64,000 nt of DNA from Roseibium sp. (GTDB lineage: Bacteria > Pseudomonadota > Alphaproteobacteria > Rhizobiales > Stappiaceae): NCBI GenBank assembly GCA_017643215.1, contig JAEPNV010000018.1, positions 1 through 64,000 of the forward strand, given 5' to 3'. This document shows, piece after piece, positions 43,396-52,484 of the stretch. The notes under the pieces were generated by a model. That model was not told where the DNA came from. It was given only the letters and a program-made list of their open reading frames with translations, and made no database searches. Every line of letters starts with the position of its first letter. Within the stretch, counting starts at the first letter, position 1. A program made the translations under genes and the position numbers.

Positions 43396-44271
43396 GTGCC
43401 GACAGACTATCTCATCAAACCGGATCCGCTGGACTCCCGCCTGTCGGCGGCGGTTACCGGCATGGACCAGACCGGCGCGCCCGTCGAAACACGGGTGGTC
43501 ACGGAAAAGGCGCTGACCCTTTACCTGAACTCACAGGAAGTCGTCACCATGATGACGATCGGCGACCATCCGGATCTTCTGGCGGTCGGGTACCTGAAAA
43601 ACCAGAACATGCTGCAGCCGGGCGACACCATCACCGGGATTGACTACGACGATGACCTGGAGGTCGTTGTCGTTCGCACCGAGCGCGAGACCAATTACGA
43701 GGAAAAGCTGAAAAAGAAAGTGCGCACCTCCGGCTGCGCGCAGGGAACCGTGTTCGGCGATGTCATGGACGGTTTTGAGGACATGGCGCTGCCAAAAGCA
43801 GAGCTTCGAACCTCATGGCTCTATGAACTCACCAAAAACATCAACACCACCCCGTCGCTCTATCTGGAAGCAGGCGCCATTCATGGCTGCGTTTTATGCA
43901 AGGGGCCCGATCCGCTGGTTTATATGGAAGACGTCGGCCGGCACAACGCGGTCGACAAGATCGCCGGCTGGATGGCGCTGAACGATGTGCCGGCCGATGA
44001 CAAGATATTCTACACAACCGGCCGGCTCACCTCCGAAATGGTGATCAAGACCGTGATGATGGGCATACCCATTCTGGTTTCCAGGTCCGGGTTCACCGCT
44101 TGGGGCGTGGACCTTGCCCGCAAGGCCGGGCTGACGCTGATCGGGCGGGCACGCGGCAAACGGTTCCTGGCCCTGTCGGGCAGCGACCGCATCACCTTTG
44201 ACATGGACCCATCGGACGCCGATGACGAACCGAAACGCAACCGGCGCAAAGGGAGCGAAGCAGCCGAATGA
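43396..44271 (+). CDS. fdhD: Formate dehydrogenase accessory sulfurtransferase FdhD
   Basis: A 291-residue cytosolic protein that transfers sulfur from a cysteine desulfurase to the molybdenum cofactor, essential for formate dehydrogenase activity. The conserved Cys pair is Cys165 and Cys168 (IHGCVLCKG), followed by YMEDVGRHNAVDKIAGW, a family hallmark. I chose the GTG at 43396, with GGAGAG five bases upstream. It leads the fdhD-mobA-mobB-moeA operon; the genes overlap by four bases each. The FDH it serves is encoded 10 kb away on the other strand. Confidence 0.95.
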   Translation: MPTDYLIKPDPLDSRLSAAVTGMDQTGAPVETRVVTEKALTLYLNSQEVVTMMTIGDHPDLLAVGYLKNQNMLQPGDTITGIDYDDDLEVVVVRTERETNYEEKLKKKVRTSGCAQGTVFGDVMDGFEDMALPKAELRTSWLYELTKNINTTPSLYLEAGAIHGCVLCKGPDPLVYMEDVGRHNAVDKIAGWMALNDVPADDKIFYTTGRLTSEMVIKTVMMGIPILVSRSGFTAWGVDLARKAGLTLIGRARGKRFLALSGSDRITFDMDPSDADDEPKRNRRKGSEAAE

Positions 44272-44912
44272 CGCACGGAGTCGCTGTTTCAAACATCATG
44301 GCGTGCGTGCTTGCCGGCGGTCAATCGCGCCGCATGGGCGGCGGCGACAAAACCCTGCTGGAGCTTGGCGGCCGGTCGATGCTGGAGGTGGTTCTGGACC
44401 GCCTGCAGCCGCAGGTCGGGGACATCGTGCTGAACGCCAACGGTGATCCGGAGCGGTTTGCCGGCTTTGGCCTGCCCGTGGTGGCGGATCCGGTCGGTGG
44501 ATATGCCGGACCGCTTGCCGGTATCCTCGCCGGATTGGGGTATGCCCGGGCGCGTCATGAAGACATTAGCTACGTCGTTTCGGTCGCCGGTGACACGCCG
44601 TTTTTCCCGTCCGATCTCGTTGCGCGTCTTTGTACGGCCGTTCCCGCCGACAAGCCTGTCATCGCCCTTGCCAGTTCGCGGAACAAGCTGCACCCGGTGT
44701 TCGGGCTATGGCCGGTCGCCCTTGCGGACGACCTGCGGGCCTGGCTGGAGAGCGGTCAAAGCGGCAAGGTCTTGGCCTTCGTCGATCGCCACGACAGTGT
44801 CGAGGTGCCGTTTGACGCCGAAACCGCGACGGGCCTTGACCCGTTTTTTAACGCCAACCGTCCGGATGACCTTGATACCGCCCGCAGGGCCATGGACAGC
44901 TTGCCTTCATGA
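44268..44912 (+). CDS. mobA: Molybdenum cofactor guanylyltransferase MobA
   Basis: A 214-residue nucleotidyltransferase that attaches GMP to Mo-molybdopterin, making the bis-MGD cofactor used by FdhA. The N-terminal signature LAGGQSRRMGGGDKTLLELGG binds GTP, and SVAGDTPFFP carries the Mg-binding Asp. It starts in the fdhD stop (ATGA). Confidence 0.95.
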   Translation: MTHGVAVSNIMACVLAGGQSRRMGGGDKTLLELGGRSMLEVVLDRLQPQVGDIVLNANGDPERFAGFGLPVVADPVGGYAGPLAGILAGLGYARARHEDISYVVSVAGDTPFFPSDLVARLCTAVPADKPVIALASSRNKLHPVFGLWPVALADDLRAWLESGQSGKVLAFVDRHDSVEVPFDAETATGLDPFFNANRPDDLDTARRAMDSLPS

Positions 44913-45430
44913 CACACAATCGCATTTTCGGAATCACCGGCTGGAAGAACTCCGGAAAAACCCAGCTCGTTACCCGGCTCGTTGCCGAGTTCACCCAGCG
45001 CGGCTACCGGGTTTCGACGGTCAAGCACGCCCACCACAATTTCGACATCGACCGGCCGGGCGCCGACAGCTACCGGCACCGGGAGGCCGGGGCAAGTGAA
45101 GTGGCGCTCGTGTCCGGCCGCCGGTGGGCCCTTATGCATGAGCTCCGGGAGGAGACCGAGCCCCCGCTTGACGCCATTTTGGCCCGGCTGGCGCCCTGTG
45201 ATCTGGTCATTATCGAAGGCTACAAGCGGGAAAACCATCCCAAGATCGAAGCCCGCCGCGTGGACTCCCGCAACAAGGAACCACTCGCACCGATCGATCC
45301 GAACATCATGGCGATTGCGGCCGATCATGCCCTGCCCGGCGAAACTTTGCCGGTGTTCGATCTTGATGATGTGCCCGCCATGGCCGATTTCATCGCCGAA
45401 ACGGTCGGGCTGGCGGAGGTCCCGGTGTGA
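44909..45430 (+). CDS. mobB: Molybdopterin-guanine dinucleotide biosynthesis adaptor MobB
   Basis: A 173-residue P-loop GTPase-like protein, Walker A GITGWKNSGKTQL, that assists MobA. The middle FDIDRPGADSYRHREAGA and DLVIIEGYKREN are typical MobB segments. Translationally coupled to mobA by a four-base overlap. Confidence 0.93.
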   Translation: MTHNRIFGITGWKNSGKTQLVTRLVAEFTQRGYRVSTVKHAHHNFDIDRPGADSYRHREAGASEVALVSGRRWALMHELREETEPPLDAILARLAPCDLVIIEGYKRENHPKIEARRVDSRNKEPLAPIDPNIMAIAADHALPGETLPVFDLDDVPAMADFIAETVGLAEVPV

Positions 45431-46704
45431 CCGCCAAGCCCCTCATCGACGACTGCTTCCTGCACGACAAGGACCGGCTGCGGCACCACGAGGCGCTGGC
45501 GATCTTAAAGGACCGGCTCACCCCGGTCGCCGGAACCGAGCGCATCGCCTTGGAAAAAGCCCATCGCCGAGTTCTGGCCGAGGACATCGCGGCCCCGCGT
45601 GACGTTCCGCTTGCCGACAATTCCGCCGTCGACGGCTATGCGTTCCGTTTTAAAGACCATGAGCCGGCCGGCGGTTTTTTCAGGCTCGAACAACGTATCG
45701 CCGCCGGCCACCCGAGCACGCGGGAACTCGCCCCGTGGGCGGCGGCGCGCATCTTCACCGGGGCCGTGATGCCTCCGGGCGCCGACACGGTCGCCATGCA
45801 GGAAGACTGCGAGCGCCATGATCAGGACGGCCAGCATTTTGTCATCGTGCCGGCCGGTCTGAAACACGGCGCCAACATGCGAAAGGCGGGCGAGGACGTC
45901 AAAAAGGGGACCGTCCTATTGTCTCCAGGCCGCCGTCTGAGGCCGCAAGATCTGGCGGCCATTGCGTCGACCGGCCAGGACCATGTCACGGTATACAAGC
46001 GCCTCAAGATCGCGCTGGTGTCGACCGGCGATGAAATCCGGAGGCCCGGATCCCCGCTTCAGGCCGGCGAGGTCTATGATTCCAATCACTACCTGCTGCG
46101 CGCGCTGTGCGAGGCGGCGAATGTGGAGGTTGAGGATCTGGGCGTGCTCCACGACACACCCGAACGGGTCGAAGCGGCCTTGAGAGACGCCGCGGCCCGC
46201 TCGGACGTGGTGCTGACGACCGGCGGCGCCAGCCGGGGCGAAGAAGACCATATCCTGACGAGCCTCGACCAACTGGGCCAACGGCACATGTGGCAGCTCG
46301 CCATCAAGCCGGGACGCCCGATGATGTTCGGCCAGATCGGTACTTGCGTGTTTCTCGGGCTGCCCGGCAATCCGGTGGCGGCGATGGTGTGCTTCCTGCT
46401 TTATGCCCGGCCGGTGATATCCGTGCTGTCCGGCGGACCGTTCCTTGAACCACAGCGGTTCCAGGTCCCCGCCGATTTCGAGGTGCCGAAGAAAAAGCCC
46501 GACCGCCGGGAATTCTTCCGTGGCATTCTCGCACAGGACGCGGACGGGACCACAATCGCGCGGAAATTCGACCGTGACGGATCCGGGCTCATTACCGGCT
46601 TGCGCGAGGCCGACGGCCTGATCGAAATCCCGGAGGAAACGACCTCCATTGCCCGCGGGCAGCCGGTCACGTTCCTGCCGTTCTCAGGTCTCGGGCTGAC
46701 ATAG
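45427..46704 (+). CDS. moeA: Molybdopterin molybdotransferase MoeA
   Basis: A 425-residue enzyme that inserts molybdate into adenylylated molybdopterin. Signature segments are DVPLADNSAVDGYAF, RIFTGAVMPPGADTVAMQED, GDEI, VLTTGGASRGEEDHI and LPGNPVAAMVCF. The start is a GTG overlapping the mobB stop (GTGA). It completes the fdhD-mobA-mobB-moeA operon, which lacks moaB/moaC/moaD/moaE; those must lie elsewhere, while moaA is 29 kb upstream. Confidence 0.95.
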   Translation: MTAKPLIDDCFLHDKDRLRHHEALAILKDRLTPVAGTERIALEKAHRRVLAEDIAAPRDVPLADNSAVDGYAFRFKDHEPAGGFFRLEQRIAAGHPSTRELAPWAAARIFTGAVMPPGADTVAMQEDCERHDQDGQHFVIVPAGLKHGANMRKAGEDVKKGTVLLSPGRRLRPQDLAAIASTGQDHVTVYKRLKIALVSTGDEIRRPGSPLQAGEVYDSNHYLLRALCEAANVEVEDLGVLHDTPERVEAALRDAAARSDVVLTTGGASRGEEDHILTSLDQLGQRHMWQLAIKPGRPMMFGQIGTCVFLGLPGNPVAAMVCFLLYARPVISVLSGGPFLEPQRFQVPADFEVPKKKPDRREFFRGILAQDADGTTIARKFDRDGSGLITGLREADGLIEIPEETTSIARGQPVTFLPFSGLGLT

Positions 46705-46706
46705 GC

Positions 46707-46728
46707 CCGGCGCGCCGATGCGCGCCGG
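46707..46728. terminator. Hairpin between convergent moeA and MBL genes
   Basis: CCGGCGCG-CCGATG-CGCGCCGG forms a perfect eight-base-pair stem three bases after the moeA stop. It could serve both convergent genes; a T run is lacking. Confidence 0.5.
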
Positions 46729-46747
46729 CATGTCGGTTCTGAACTGC

Positions 46748-47746
46748 TTACAAGGTGTAGGGCCAAGGCGCTGGGACGAAACGATAAGCATCGCCCTCCC
46801 GCGCCACATTGCCGAATCCGGGGAACGGCACGTGCATACCGGCAAACATGACGCGCTCGCTTAAGATCTGATCGAAGAACCGCGTCCTTGTCTGGGCGGC
46901 TTGTACGGCGTCCACGTCGAATGCGATTGCCCAGTCAGGCCGTGCGAACTGGTAGGCGGCCATGTGAAGAATATCGCCCGCGACAATCAGGGTTTCACCC
47001 GCATTGTCAATCACGTAACCGGTGTGGCCCGGCGTATGGCCGTGAAGCGGCATCGGACGAATTCCCGGCAGCACCTCGTTCTCGCCGGAAATCAACGTCT
47101 GCCGGTCGGTGTAGGCATCGGCGGCGCGGCGCGCACCAATAAAAAACGACTTCACTTGTTCGGGCGCCACATTGAGGTTGGCGTCGTCGTACCAGAACGC
47201 GTGATCGGCTTCAGGCAGGATCAGCTCGGCATTCGGAAACACCTTTCGGCCCTCGCCGTCCAACACGCCAAACAAGTGATCCGGGTGCATATGGGTGATC
47301 AGAACGGCGTCCACCTGGTCCGGCGATACACCGACCGCGGCCAGCGGTTTCAAGAGATGGCCGAGTGTTGCCCCCAGCGATCCCGAGGTTCCCGCATCAA
47401 GCAGGACCAGTTGATCGCCTGTGTTGATCAGATAGGCGTTGACCGGAATACGTAAGGCTTGTCCGGAAACAAAGGCGGCGTCGCGCAGCCGTCCCGCTTC
47501 CTCTTCCTCATAACCCAAGACCAGTCCAGGTTCGATGTCCAGGAAACCGTCAAGCAGCGCAGTGATTTCAAAATCACCGACCTTCCGCCTTAGTGCGCCG
47601 GCCACTGGTTCGCCGGCCATGGGCGCTGTGGCGCGGGCGCTGCCAGCGCCGGCGAGGAAAGCGGTTGAAAACCCGGTTGCGGCACCGGCGGCCGCGCCGG
47701 CAGCAAGGAAAGAGCGTCGATTGAGGAAAGGCAATTGTAAGGTCAT
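46748..47746 (-). CDS. Exported metallo-beta-lactamase-fold hydrolase
   Basis: A 332-residue MBL-fold protein. The metal-binding motif HxHxDH is THMHPDHLFG, with further ligands in PLHGHTPGH and VAGDILH. A twin-arginine signal (NRRSFLAAGAAAG) predicts periplasmic export. The family includes lactonases and quorum-quenching enzymes among others; no substrate is indicated. ATG 47746 has AAGGAT upstream; the longer frame up to 47857 is not supported. Confidence 0.85.
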   Translation of the reverse strand: MTLQLPFLNRRSFLAAGAAAGAATGFSTAFLAGAGSARATAPMAGEPVAGALRRKVGDFEITALLDGFLDIEPGLVLGYEEEEAGRLRDAAFVSGQALRIPVNAYLINTGDQLVLLDAGTSGSLGATLGHLLKPLAAVGVSPDQVDAVLITHMHPDHLFGVLDGEGRKVFPNAELILPEADHAFWYDDANLNVAPEQVKSFFIGARRAADAYTDRQTLISGENEVLPGIRPMPLHGHTPGHTGYVIDNAGETLIVAGDILHMAAYQFARPDWAIAFDVDAVQAAQTRTRFFDQILSERVMFAGMHVPFPGFGNVAREGDAYRFVPAPWPYTL

Positions 47747-47881
47747 CGCAAGATCCTTCTTGAAAAATGCGCAAAGCGTATCGCGCTGATCAAGATGTGT
47801 GGTTAGGTCGCGATCTTGGAAACCACCATGCGGAAAAAGTTTCGCCAACGGGCGCAATCAACCCCCGTCCCGCCGGGCCCT

Positions 47882-48547
47882 TCAGATCTCATCCTCGGGC
47901 ACGATCCAGGTTTCCTTGAGCGCATCGGTTTCCCAGGTCTTCCAGGCTTCCGTTTCCCGCAAGGTTGCACCGTACGCATCCGCGACCGGATCCTCGGTCA
48001 GCGTATAGGTCCCGAACCGGCTGACGACCGGCGCGTACATGGCATCGGCAATGGTAAATCCGCCAAACAGGAACGGACCGCCCGAAACCTCCAGGCAGTC
48101 GCGCCAAATGTTGACGATCCGCGCGACATCTGCCTTGACCGCATCATCAACCACGAGCCGTTCGACCGGCCGGCGCATGTTCATCGGGCACGCCCCGCGA
48201 AGGGCCGTGAAGCCGGAGTGCATTTCGGCAGAAATCGCCCGCGCCCGGCTCCGCGCCTTCACATCGGCCGGCCAGAGCCCGTGCGACGGATAGACATCGG
48301 CGGCATATTCCAAGATGGCGAGCGAGTCCCAAACCGTCAGGTCCCCGTCTTTCAGAACCGGCACTTTCATCGTCGGAGAAAACGCGCGAAAGCGCGGATT
48401 GCCGTGTTGAAAATCAAACGGCACGACTTCCTCGGTGAAGGGAATTTCCTTATGGCGCAGGCCGATCCAGGGGCGAAACGACCACGACGAATAGTTCTTG
48501 TTTCCAATAAAAAGGTGAAACTGGCGGGCGCCCGATCCGTCTGTCAT
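47882..48547 (-). CDS. Glutathione S-transferase family protein
   Basis: A 221-residue cytosolic GST. The thioredoxin-like N-terminal domain begins FHLFIGNKNYSSWSFRPW, with Ser residues at the usual glutathione-activating position, followed by KVPVLKDGDLTVWDSLAIL, and a helical C-terminal domain. ATG 48547 has GGGAG upstream. Substrate unknown; it is not in an operon. Confidence 0.88.
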   Translation of the reverse strand: MTDGSGARQFHLFIGNKNYSSWSFRPWIGLRHKEIPFTEEVVPFDFQHGNPRFRAFSPTMKVPVLKDGDLTVWDSLAILEYAADVYPSHGLWPADVKARSRARAISAEMHSGFTALRGACPMNMRRPVERLVVDDAVKADVARIVNIWRDCLEVSGGPFLFGGFTIADAMYAPVVSRFGTYTLTEDPVADAYGATLRETEAWKTWETDALKETWIVPEDEI

Positions 48548-48821
48548 ATGCGTTATCTCCCAAGCGCCGTGTCATCATTTCCGGCATCTGACCAAAATCC
48601 AGACAGAGCCGCCGCCCTTCAATCATCAGCTTTTCCACCGCTTGGCAAGCCATGGTCGTAGCATCACCAACGTACGGGCGAACTGCCTGGAAAAATGGCA
48701 TGCGACCGGTCATTTTTCGGTTGCGCAGTTGAAATCCGGCTGAAAATGTATCGACTATTGGGCTCAGGAGCCTTGGGGAAAACGAAGCCCGGGTTCAAAA
48801 CAAAGATTAGGGGAATCGAAC

Positions 48822-49598
48822 ATGCGTATCCTGCGTTTGGCTGCGGCCGCCGCTTTTGTGCTTGCCGGCGTCGGCGCCGCCCAGGCTGAAGACTGGTCGA
48901 AGGTCCGAATCGGCACCGAAGGCGCTTATCCTCCGTTCAACTCACTGACCGCGGATGGTCAACTGGTGGGCTTTGATATCGACATCGCCGACGCCTTGTG
49001 CGCGCAGATGAAGGTGGAGTGCGAGTTTGTCGTTCAGGACTGGGACGGCATGATCCCGGCGCTTCAGGCCGGCAAGTTCGATGCTGTGATCGCGTCGATG
49101 TCGATCACCGAGGAGCGCCTGCAAAAGGTCGACTTCTCCAACAAGTACTACAACACGCCGCCGGCGATCGCGGTGCCGAAGGACTCCACGCTCACCGGCA
49201 CGACCGACGCGGATTTGGCCGGTGTGGCACTCGGCGCGCAATCTTCGACGACGCACTCCAACTACGCGGAAGAAAAGCTGCCGTCCGCGGACCTAAAACT
49301 CTATCCGACGCCGGATGAGTACAAGCTTGACGTGGCCAACGGCCGGATCGATGCCGTCATTGACGATGTCGTGGTGCTGTCGGACTGGCTCGCCACCGAA
49401 GACGGCGCGTGCTGCAAGTTGCTTGGCACCCTGACGCCGGATCCGGTGATCAATGGCGCGGGCGCCGGCATTGCCATCCGCAAGGACAATCCGGAGCTGA
49501 AGGCGATGCTCAACGATGCGATCGCGGCAATCCTTGCCAATGGCACTTACAAGGAAATCAACGACAAGTACTTTGATTTCGATGTTTATGGTGGCTGA
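48822..49598 (+). CDS. ABC transporter substrate-binding protein, polar amino acids
   Basis: A 258-residue periplasmic binding protein of the LAO/HisJ type. Signal peptide residues 1-22 (ending AQA). The start of the mature protein WSKVRIGTEGAYPPFNSL, then FDIDIADALCAQMKVECEF and DWDGMIPALQAGKFDAVIASM, are classical. It binds a basic or polar amino acid. A strong terminator-like hairpin separates it from the permease genes. No ATPase gene is found in the window. Confidence 0.93.
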   Translation: MRILRLAAAAAFVLAGVGAAQAEDWSKVRIGTEGAYPPFNSLTADGQLVGFDIDIADALCAQMKVECEFVVQDWDGMIPALQAGKFDAVIASMSITEERLQKVDFSNKYYNTPPAIAVPKDSTLTGTTDADLAGVALGAQSSTTHSNYAEEKLPSADLKLYPTPDEYKLDVANGRIDAVIDDVVVLSDWLATEDGACCKLLGTLTPDPVINGAGAGIAIRKDNPELKAMLNDAIAAILANGTYKEINDKYFDFDVYGG

Positions 49599-49624
49599 CG
49601 GTTGACCGTCTAGACAACAGACCG

Positions 49625-49655
49625 GGCGCGGCGATCCAACCGCCGCGCCTTTTTT
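49625..49655 (+). terminator. Terminator/attenuator between binding protein and permease genes
   Basis: GGCGCGGCG-ATCCAAC-CGCCGCGCC followed by TTTTTT is a textbook intrinsic terminator with a nine-base-pair stem. It lies 26 bases after the binding-protein stop and 50 bases before the first permease ATG, so it should limit permease expression relative to the binding protein. Confidence 0.85.
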
Positions 49656-49704
49656 GTTCCCAAGCTGGAACACTCAACGTTTTAAAGAAAGCAGCGCCAC
49701 CGCC

Positions 49705-50418
49705 ATGAATGAGGCCCTGACGCTCATTTCCTTCGGCCCCGATGGCTGGGGCGATGAAATTGCCAGCGGTGTCCTGATCACGATTTCACTGGCGATCGCC
49801 ACTCTGCCCTTCGGCCTCATCCTCGGCTTTTTCATCGCGCTCGCAAAGAAATCCGAGGAGCCGTCGCTGCGCATGGCGGCCAACATCTACACGACGATTT
49901 TCCGCGGGCTGCCGGAGCTTTTAACACTGTTCCTGGTCTATTTCGGCGTCCAGATCGCGATTCAACAAGGCCTGAGACTCATCGGCGTCGAGACCTTTGT
50001 CGAGGTCAACTCCTTTGTCGCCGGCATGGTCGCACTTGCGTTTGTCTTTTCTTCCTACGCATCCGAAGCCTTCCTGTCTGCCTTTCGCGGGATCCCGCAA
50101 GGCCAATATGAAGGCGGTTACGCGCTCGGCCTGTCCCGGTTCAAGACCCTGAGACTGATCATCTTTCCCCAACTCATCCGCCTCGCTTTGCCGGCGCTCG
50201 GCAATCTCTGGCTCATCCTGTTGAAGGAAACAGCGCTGGTCTCGGTGATCGGCCTTGCTGACCTGGTCCGGCAGTCCGGAATTGCGGCGCGCGTGACCAA
50301 GGAACCCTTCCTGTTCTTCGGTATCGCCTGCCTCATATATCTGGTGCTTGCGATGATTTCGTCGTTCGGTCTGACGCGCATTGAGGCCTGGTCGAAACGG
50401 GGGGACGTGGTCCGATGA
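49705..50418 (+). CDS. ABC transporter permease, polar amino acids
   Basis: A 237-residue inner-membrane permease with about five helices. The EAA-loop is SAFRGIPQGQYEGGYALGLSRFKTLRLIIFPQ, in which the Gly-x-x-x-G pattern contacts the ATPase; it is intact. It pairs with the next permease as a HisQ/HisM-type heterodimer. ATG 49705 is chosen; an upstream frame start at 49654 lies in the terminator. Confidence 0.92.
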   Translation: MNEALTLISFGPDGWGDEIASGVLITISLAIATLPFGLILGFFIALAKKSEEPSLRMAANIYTTIFRGLPELLTLFLVYFGVQIAIQQGLRLIGVETFVEVNSFVAGMVALAFVFSSYASEAFLSAFRGIPQGQYEGGYALGLSRFKTLRLIIFPQLIRLALPALGNLWLILLKETALVSVIGLADLVRQSGIAARVTKEPFLFFGIACLIYLVLAMISSFGLTRIEAWSKRGDVVR

Positions 50419-51242
50419 CTGCTGCCAATCCCACGACAGGCACCGCCGCGCCTCCGCCGCGCGCGCGGCCATGGACCAAATCGAAAATCCTTGGCCATGT
50501 CCTCATGGCGGTGTGGATCCTGTCCGGCGCGTATCTGGTTTTTTACCTGACCACGAATATCGGCAGTCCCTTCTTCGCCAGATACTGGCGCGAATATGTC
50601 GACGGTTTCCTGGTGACTCTTCAAATCGTCAGCCTGTCGCTTCTGATCGGCGCCGCGATTTCGGTGCCCATCGCGATGGCGCGCTCGTCGAGTTGGAAAC
50701 TGCTGTCCGGCCCGGCGTATGCCTATGTCTATTTCTTCCGGGGCACGCCCCTGCTTGCGCAAACCTTCCTGATCTACTACGGCGCCGGCTCGTTCCGGCC
50801 TGAACTGCAGGCCGTTGGGCTTTGGTGGTTTTTCCGCGAGGCGTTTTATTGCGTCGTGTTCGCGTTTTCGCTGAACACGTCCGCCTACCAGGCGGAAATC
50901 CTGCGCGGCGCCATTCAGAACATGCCGCGCGGCCAGTGGGAAGGCGGTCAGGCGCTCGGATTGTCCCGGCCTGTGATCTTCTTCAAGATCATCCTCCCGC
51001 AGGCCCTGATGGTCGCGCTGAGGCCCTACGGCAACGAGATCATCTTGATGATCAAGGGATCGGCCATCGCCTCGATCGTGACGATCTATGATGTCATGGG
51101 CGAGACCCGGCGCGCCTATTCCAGGTCCTACGATTTCCAGGCCTATATCTGGGCCGCCGTGCTTTATCTGATGATCGTGGAGACGCTCCGGCGCGTCTGG
51201 GACCGGATCGAGGAGCGCCTCACCCGGCATCTGAAGCGCTGA
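50415..51242 (+). CDS. ABC transporter permease, polar amino acids
   Basis: A 275-residue second permease with an EAA loop at GAIQNMPRGQWEGGQALGLSRPV (split across the family-typical motif). It overlaps the first permease by four bases. The ATP-binding protein that should complete the importer is absent downstream, where a PLP-enzyme gene follows; it must be supplied in trans. Confidence 0.92.
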   Translation: MTAANPTTGTAAPPPRARPWTKSKILGHVLMAVWILSGAYLVFYLTTNIGSPFFARYWREYVDGFLVTLQIVSLSLLIGAAISVPIAMARSSSWKLLSGPAYAYVYFFRGTPLLAQTFLIYYGAGSFRPELQAVGLWWFFREAFYCVVFAFSLNTSAYQAEILRGAIQNMPRGQWEGGQALGLSRPVIFFKIILPQALMVALRPYGNEIILMIKGSAIASIVTIYDVMGETRRAYSRSYDFQAYIWAAVLYLMIVETLRRVWDRIEERLTRHLKR

Positions 51243-51286
51243 CCGGCACGGTCCGATCGTCACCCAACCCTTTGATGGAGATCCCC

Positions 51287-52450
51287 ATGGCCGAGGACGC
51301 CAAGGCACCGGCATTGCACCCCGAGAGCCTTTTGGCCCATGGCGGCGGCGGTTTTGATCCGGCAACCGGTGCGGTCGTGCCGCCGATTCCCACCGCGACG
51401 ACTTTCGTCCGCGATGAGAACTACGCCCTTGTCGATGGCGATCACCTTTACGGCCGCGACGACAACGCGCTTTTTCGCAAGACGGAAACCTTGATCGCCG
51501 CGCTCGAGGGCGCGGGGGACAGCCGGCTGTTCGCCTCGGGCATGGCGGCCGCCGCCGCCGTTGTCCGGACCGTGAAGCCGGGCGGCACGATTTTGGTCCA
51601 GTCGGGGATTTACTGGGGGACCACCGCCTTCCTCAGGGACCATTGCGCGCATACCGGGGTGGCGCTGCATGAAGCCGATGCGGCGGATCTCAGCGCGTTC
51701 TGCGACGACATCGCCGCCACCAAGCCGGACCTCGTCTGGCTCGAGGTGCCCAGCAATCCGTATTTGAAGGTCGCCGACACTCCGGCCATCGCCGCCTTGT
51801 GCCAAGAGGCCGGCGCGCTGCTTTGCGTGGACGCGACCGCCGCGACGCCGCTCGTCCTAAAGCCGCTGGCGCTTGGCGCCGATCTTGTCATGCATTCGGC
51901 CACAAAGGCGCTCAATGGTCATTCGGACCTCCTGGGCGGGGTCGTGTCGGCCTCGGACAAGGACAGTGCCGCTTGGGCGTTTATCTGCGCGGAGCGGAAA
52001 ATGGCCGGAGCGGTGATGGGCTCATTCGAAGTGTGGTTGTTGCTGCGTGGACTGAGAACCCTGGCCTTGCGGGTGGAGCGCATGAATGCCAATGCAATGG
52101 CCTTGGCGGAGTATCTTGCGGCTCATCCCACTATCGAGCGGGTGCTTTATCCGGGCCTTGAGACCGATCCGGGTCACGCGCTCGCGAGGGCCCAGATGAC
52201 CGGCGGCTTCGGGTCCTTGTTGTCCGTACGGGTCAAAGGCAGCCGGGAAGATACGCTCAAGGTCACCGGTGCGTTGTCGCTGTTTCAGCGCGCGACGTCC
52301 CTCGGCGGCGTGGAAAGCCTTGTAGAGCATCGGTTCACCATCGAAGGGCCCGGATCGGGCGTGCCGGAAAACCTTTTGCGGCTGTCGGTCGGGATCGAGC
52401 ATATCGAGGATCTGAAAGCCGATTTCGACCGGGCTCTTGCCATCATCTGA
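51287..52450 (+). CDS. metC: Cystathionine beta-lyase-like trans-sulfuration enzyme
   Basis: A 387-residue PLP-dependent enzyme of the Cys/Met metabolism family. The PLP Lys lies in HSATKALNGHSD, and DHLYGRDDNAL (usual YxR), RLFASGMAAAAAV and WLEVPSNPYLKV are family segments. It probably cleaves cystathionine or a related cysteine conjugate to pyruvate, ammonia and a thiol. ATG 51287 has GGAG upstream. Position 45 bases after an amino-acid importer suggests that the importer brings its substrate. The precise member (MetC, MetB or other) is not certain. Confidence 0.8.
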   Translation: MAEDAKAPALHPESLLAHGGGGFDPATGAVVPPIPTATTFVRDENYALVDGDHLYGRDDNALFRKTETLIAALEGAGDSRLFASGMAAAAAVVRTVKPGGTILVQSGIYWGTTAFLRDHCAHTGVALHEADAADLSAFCDDIAATKPDLVWLEVPSNPYLKVADTPAIAALCQEAGALLCVDATAATPLVLKPLALGADLVMHSATKALNGHSDLLGGVVSASDKDSAAWAFICAERKMAGAVMGSFEVWLLLRGLRTLALRVERMNANAMALAEYLAAHPTIERVLYPGLETDPGHALARAQMTGGFGSLLSVRVKGSREDTLKVTGALSLFQRATSLGGVESLVEHRFTIEGPGSGVPENLLRLSVGIEHIEDLKADFDRALAII

Positions 52451-52453
52451 CGG

Positions 52454-52472
52454 GGCGAATGATGAATTCGCC
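52454..52472. terminator. Hairpin between convergent metC and LysR genes
   Basis: GGCGAAT-GATGA-ATTCGCC gives a perfect seven-base-pair stem between the converging stops. A T tract is not evident on either strand. Confidence 0.4.
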
Positions 52473-52484
52473 GCTCAGGCCGCA

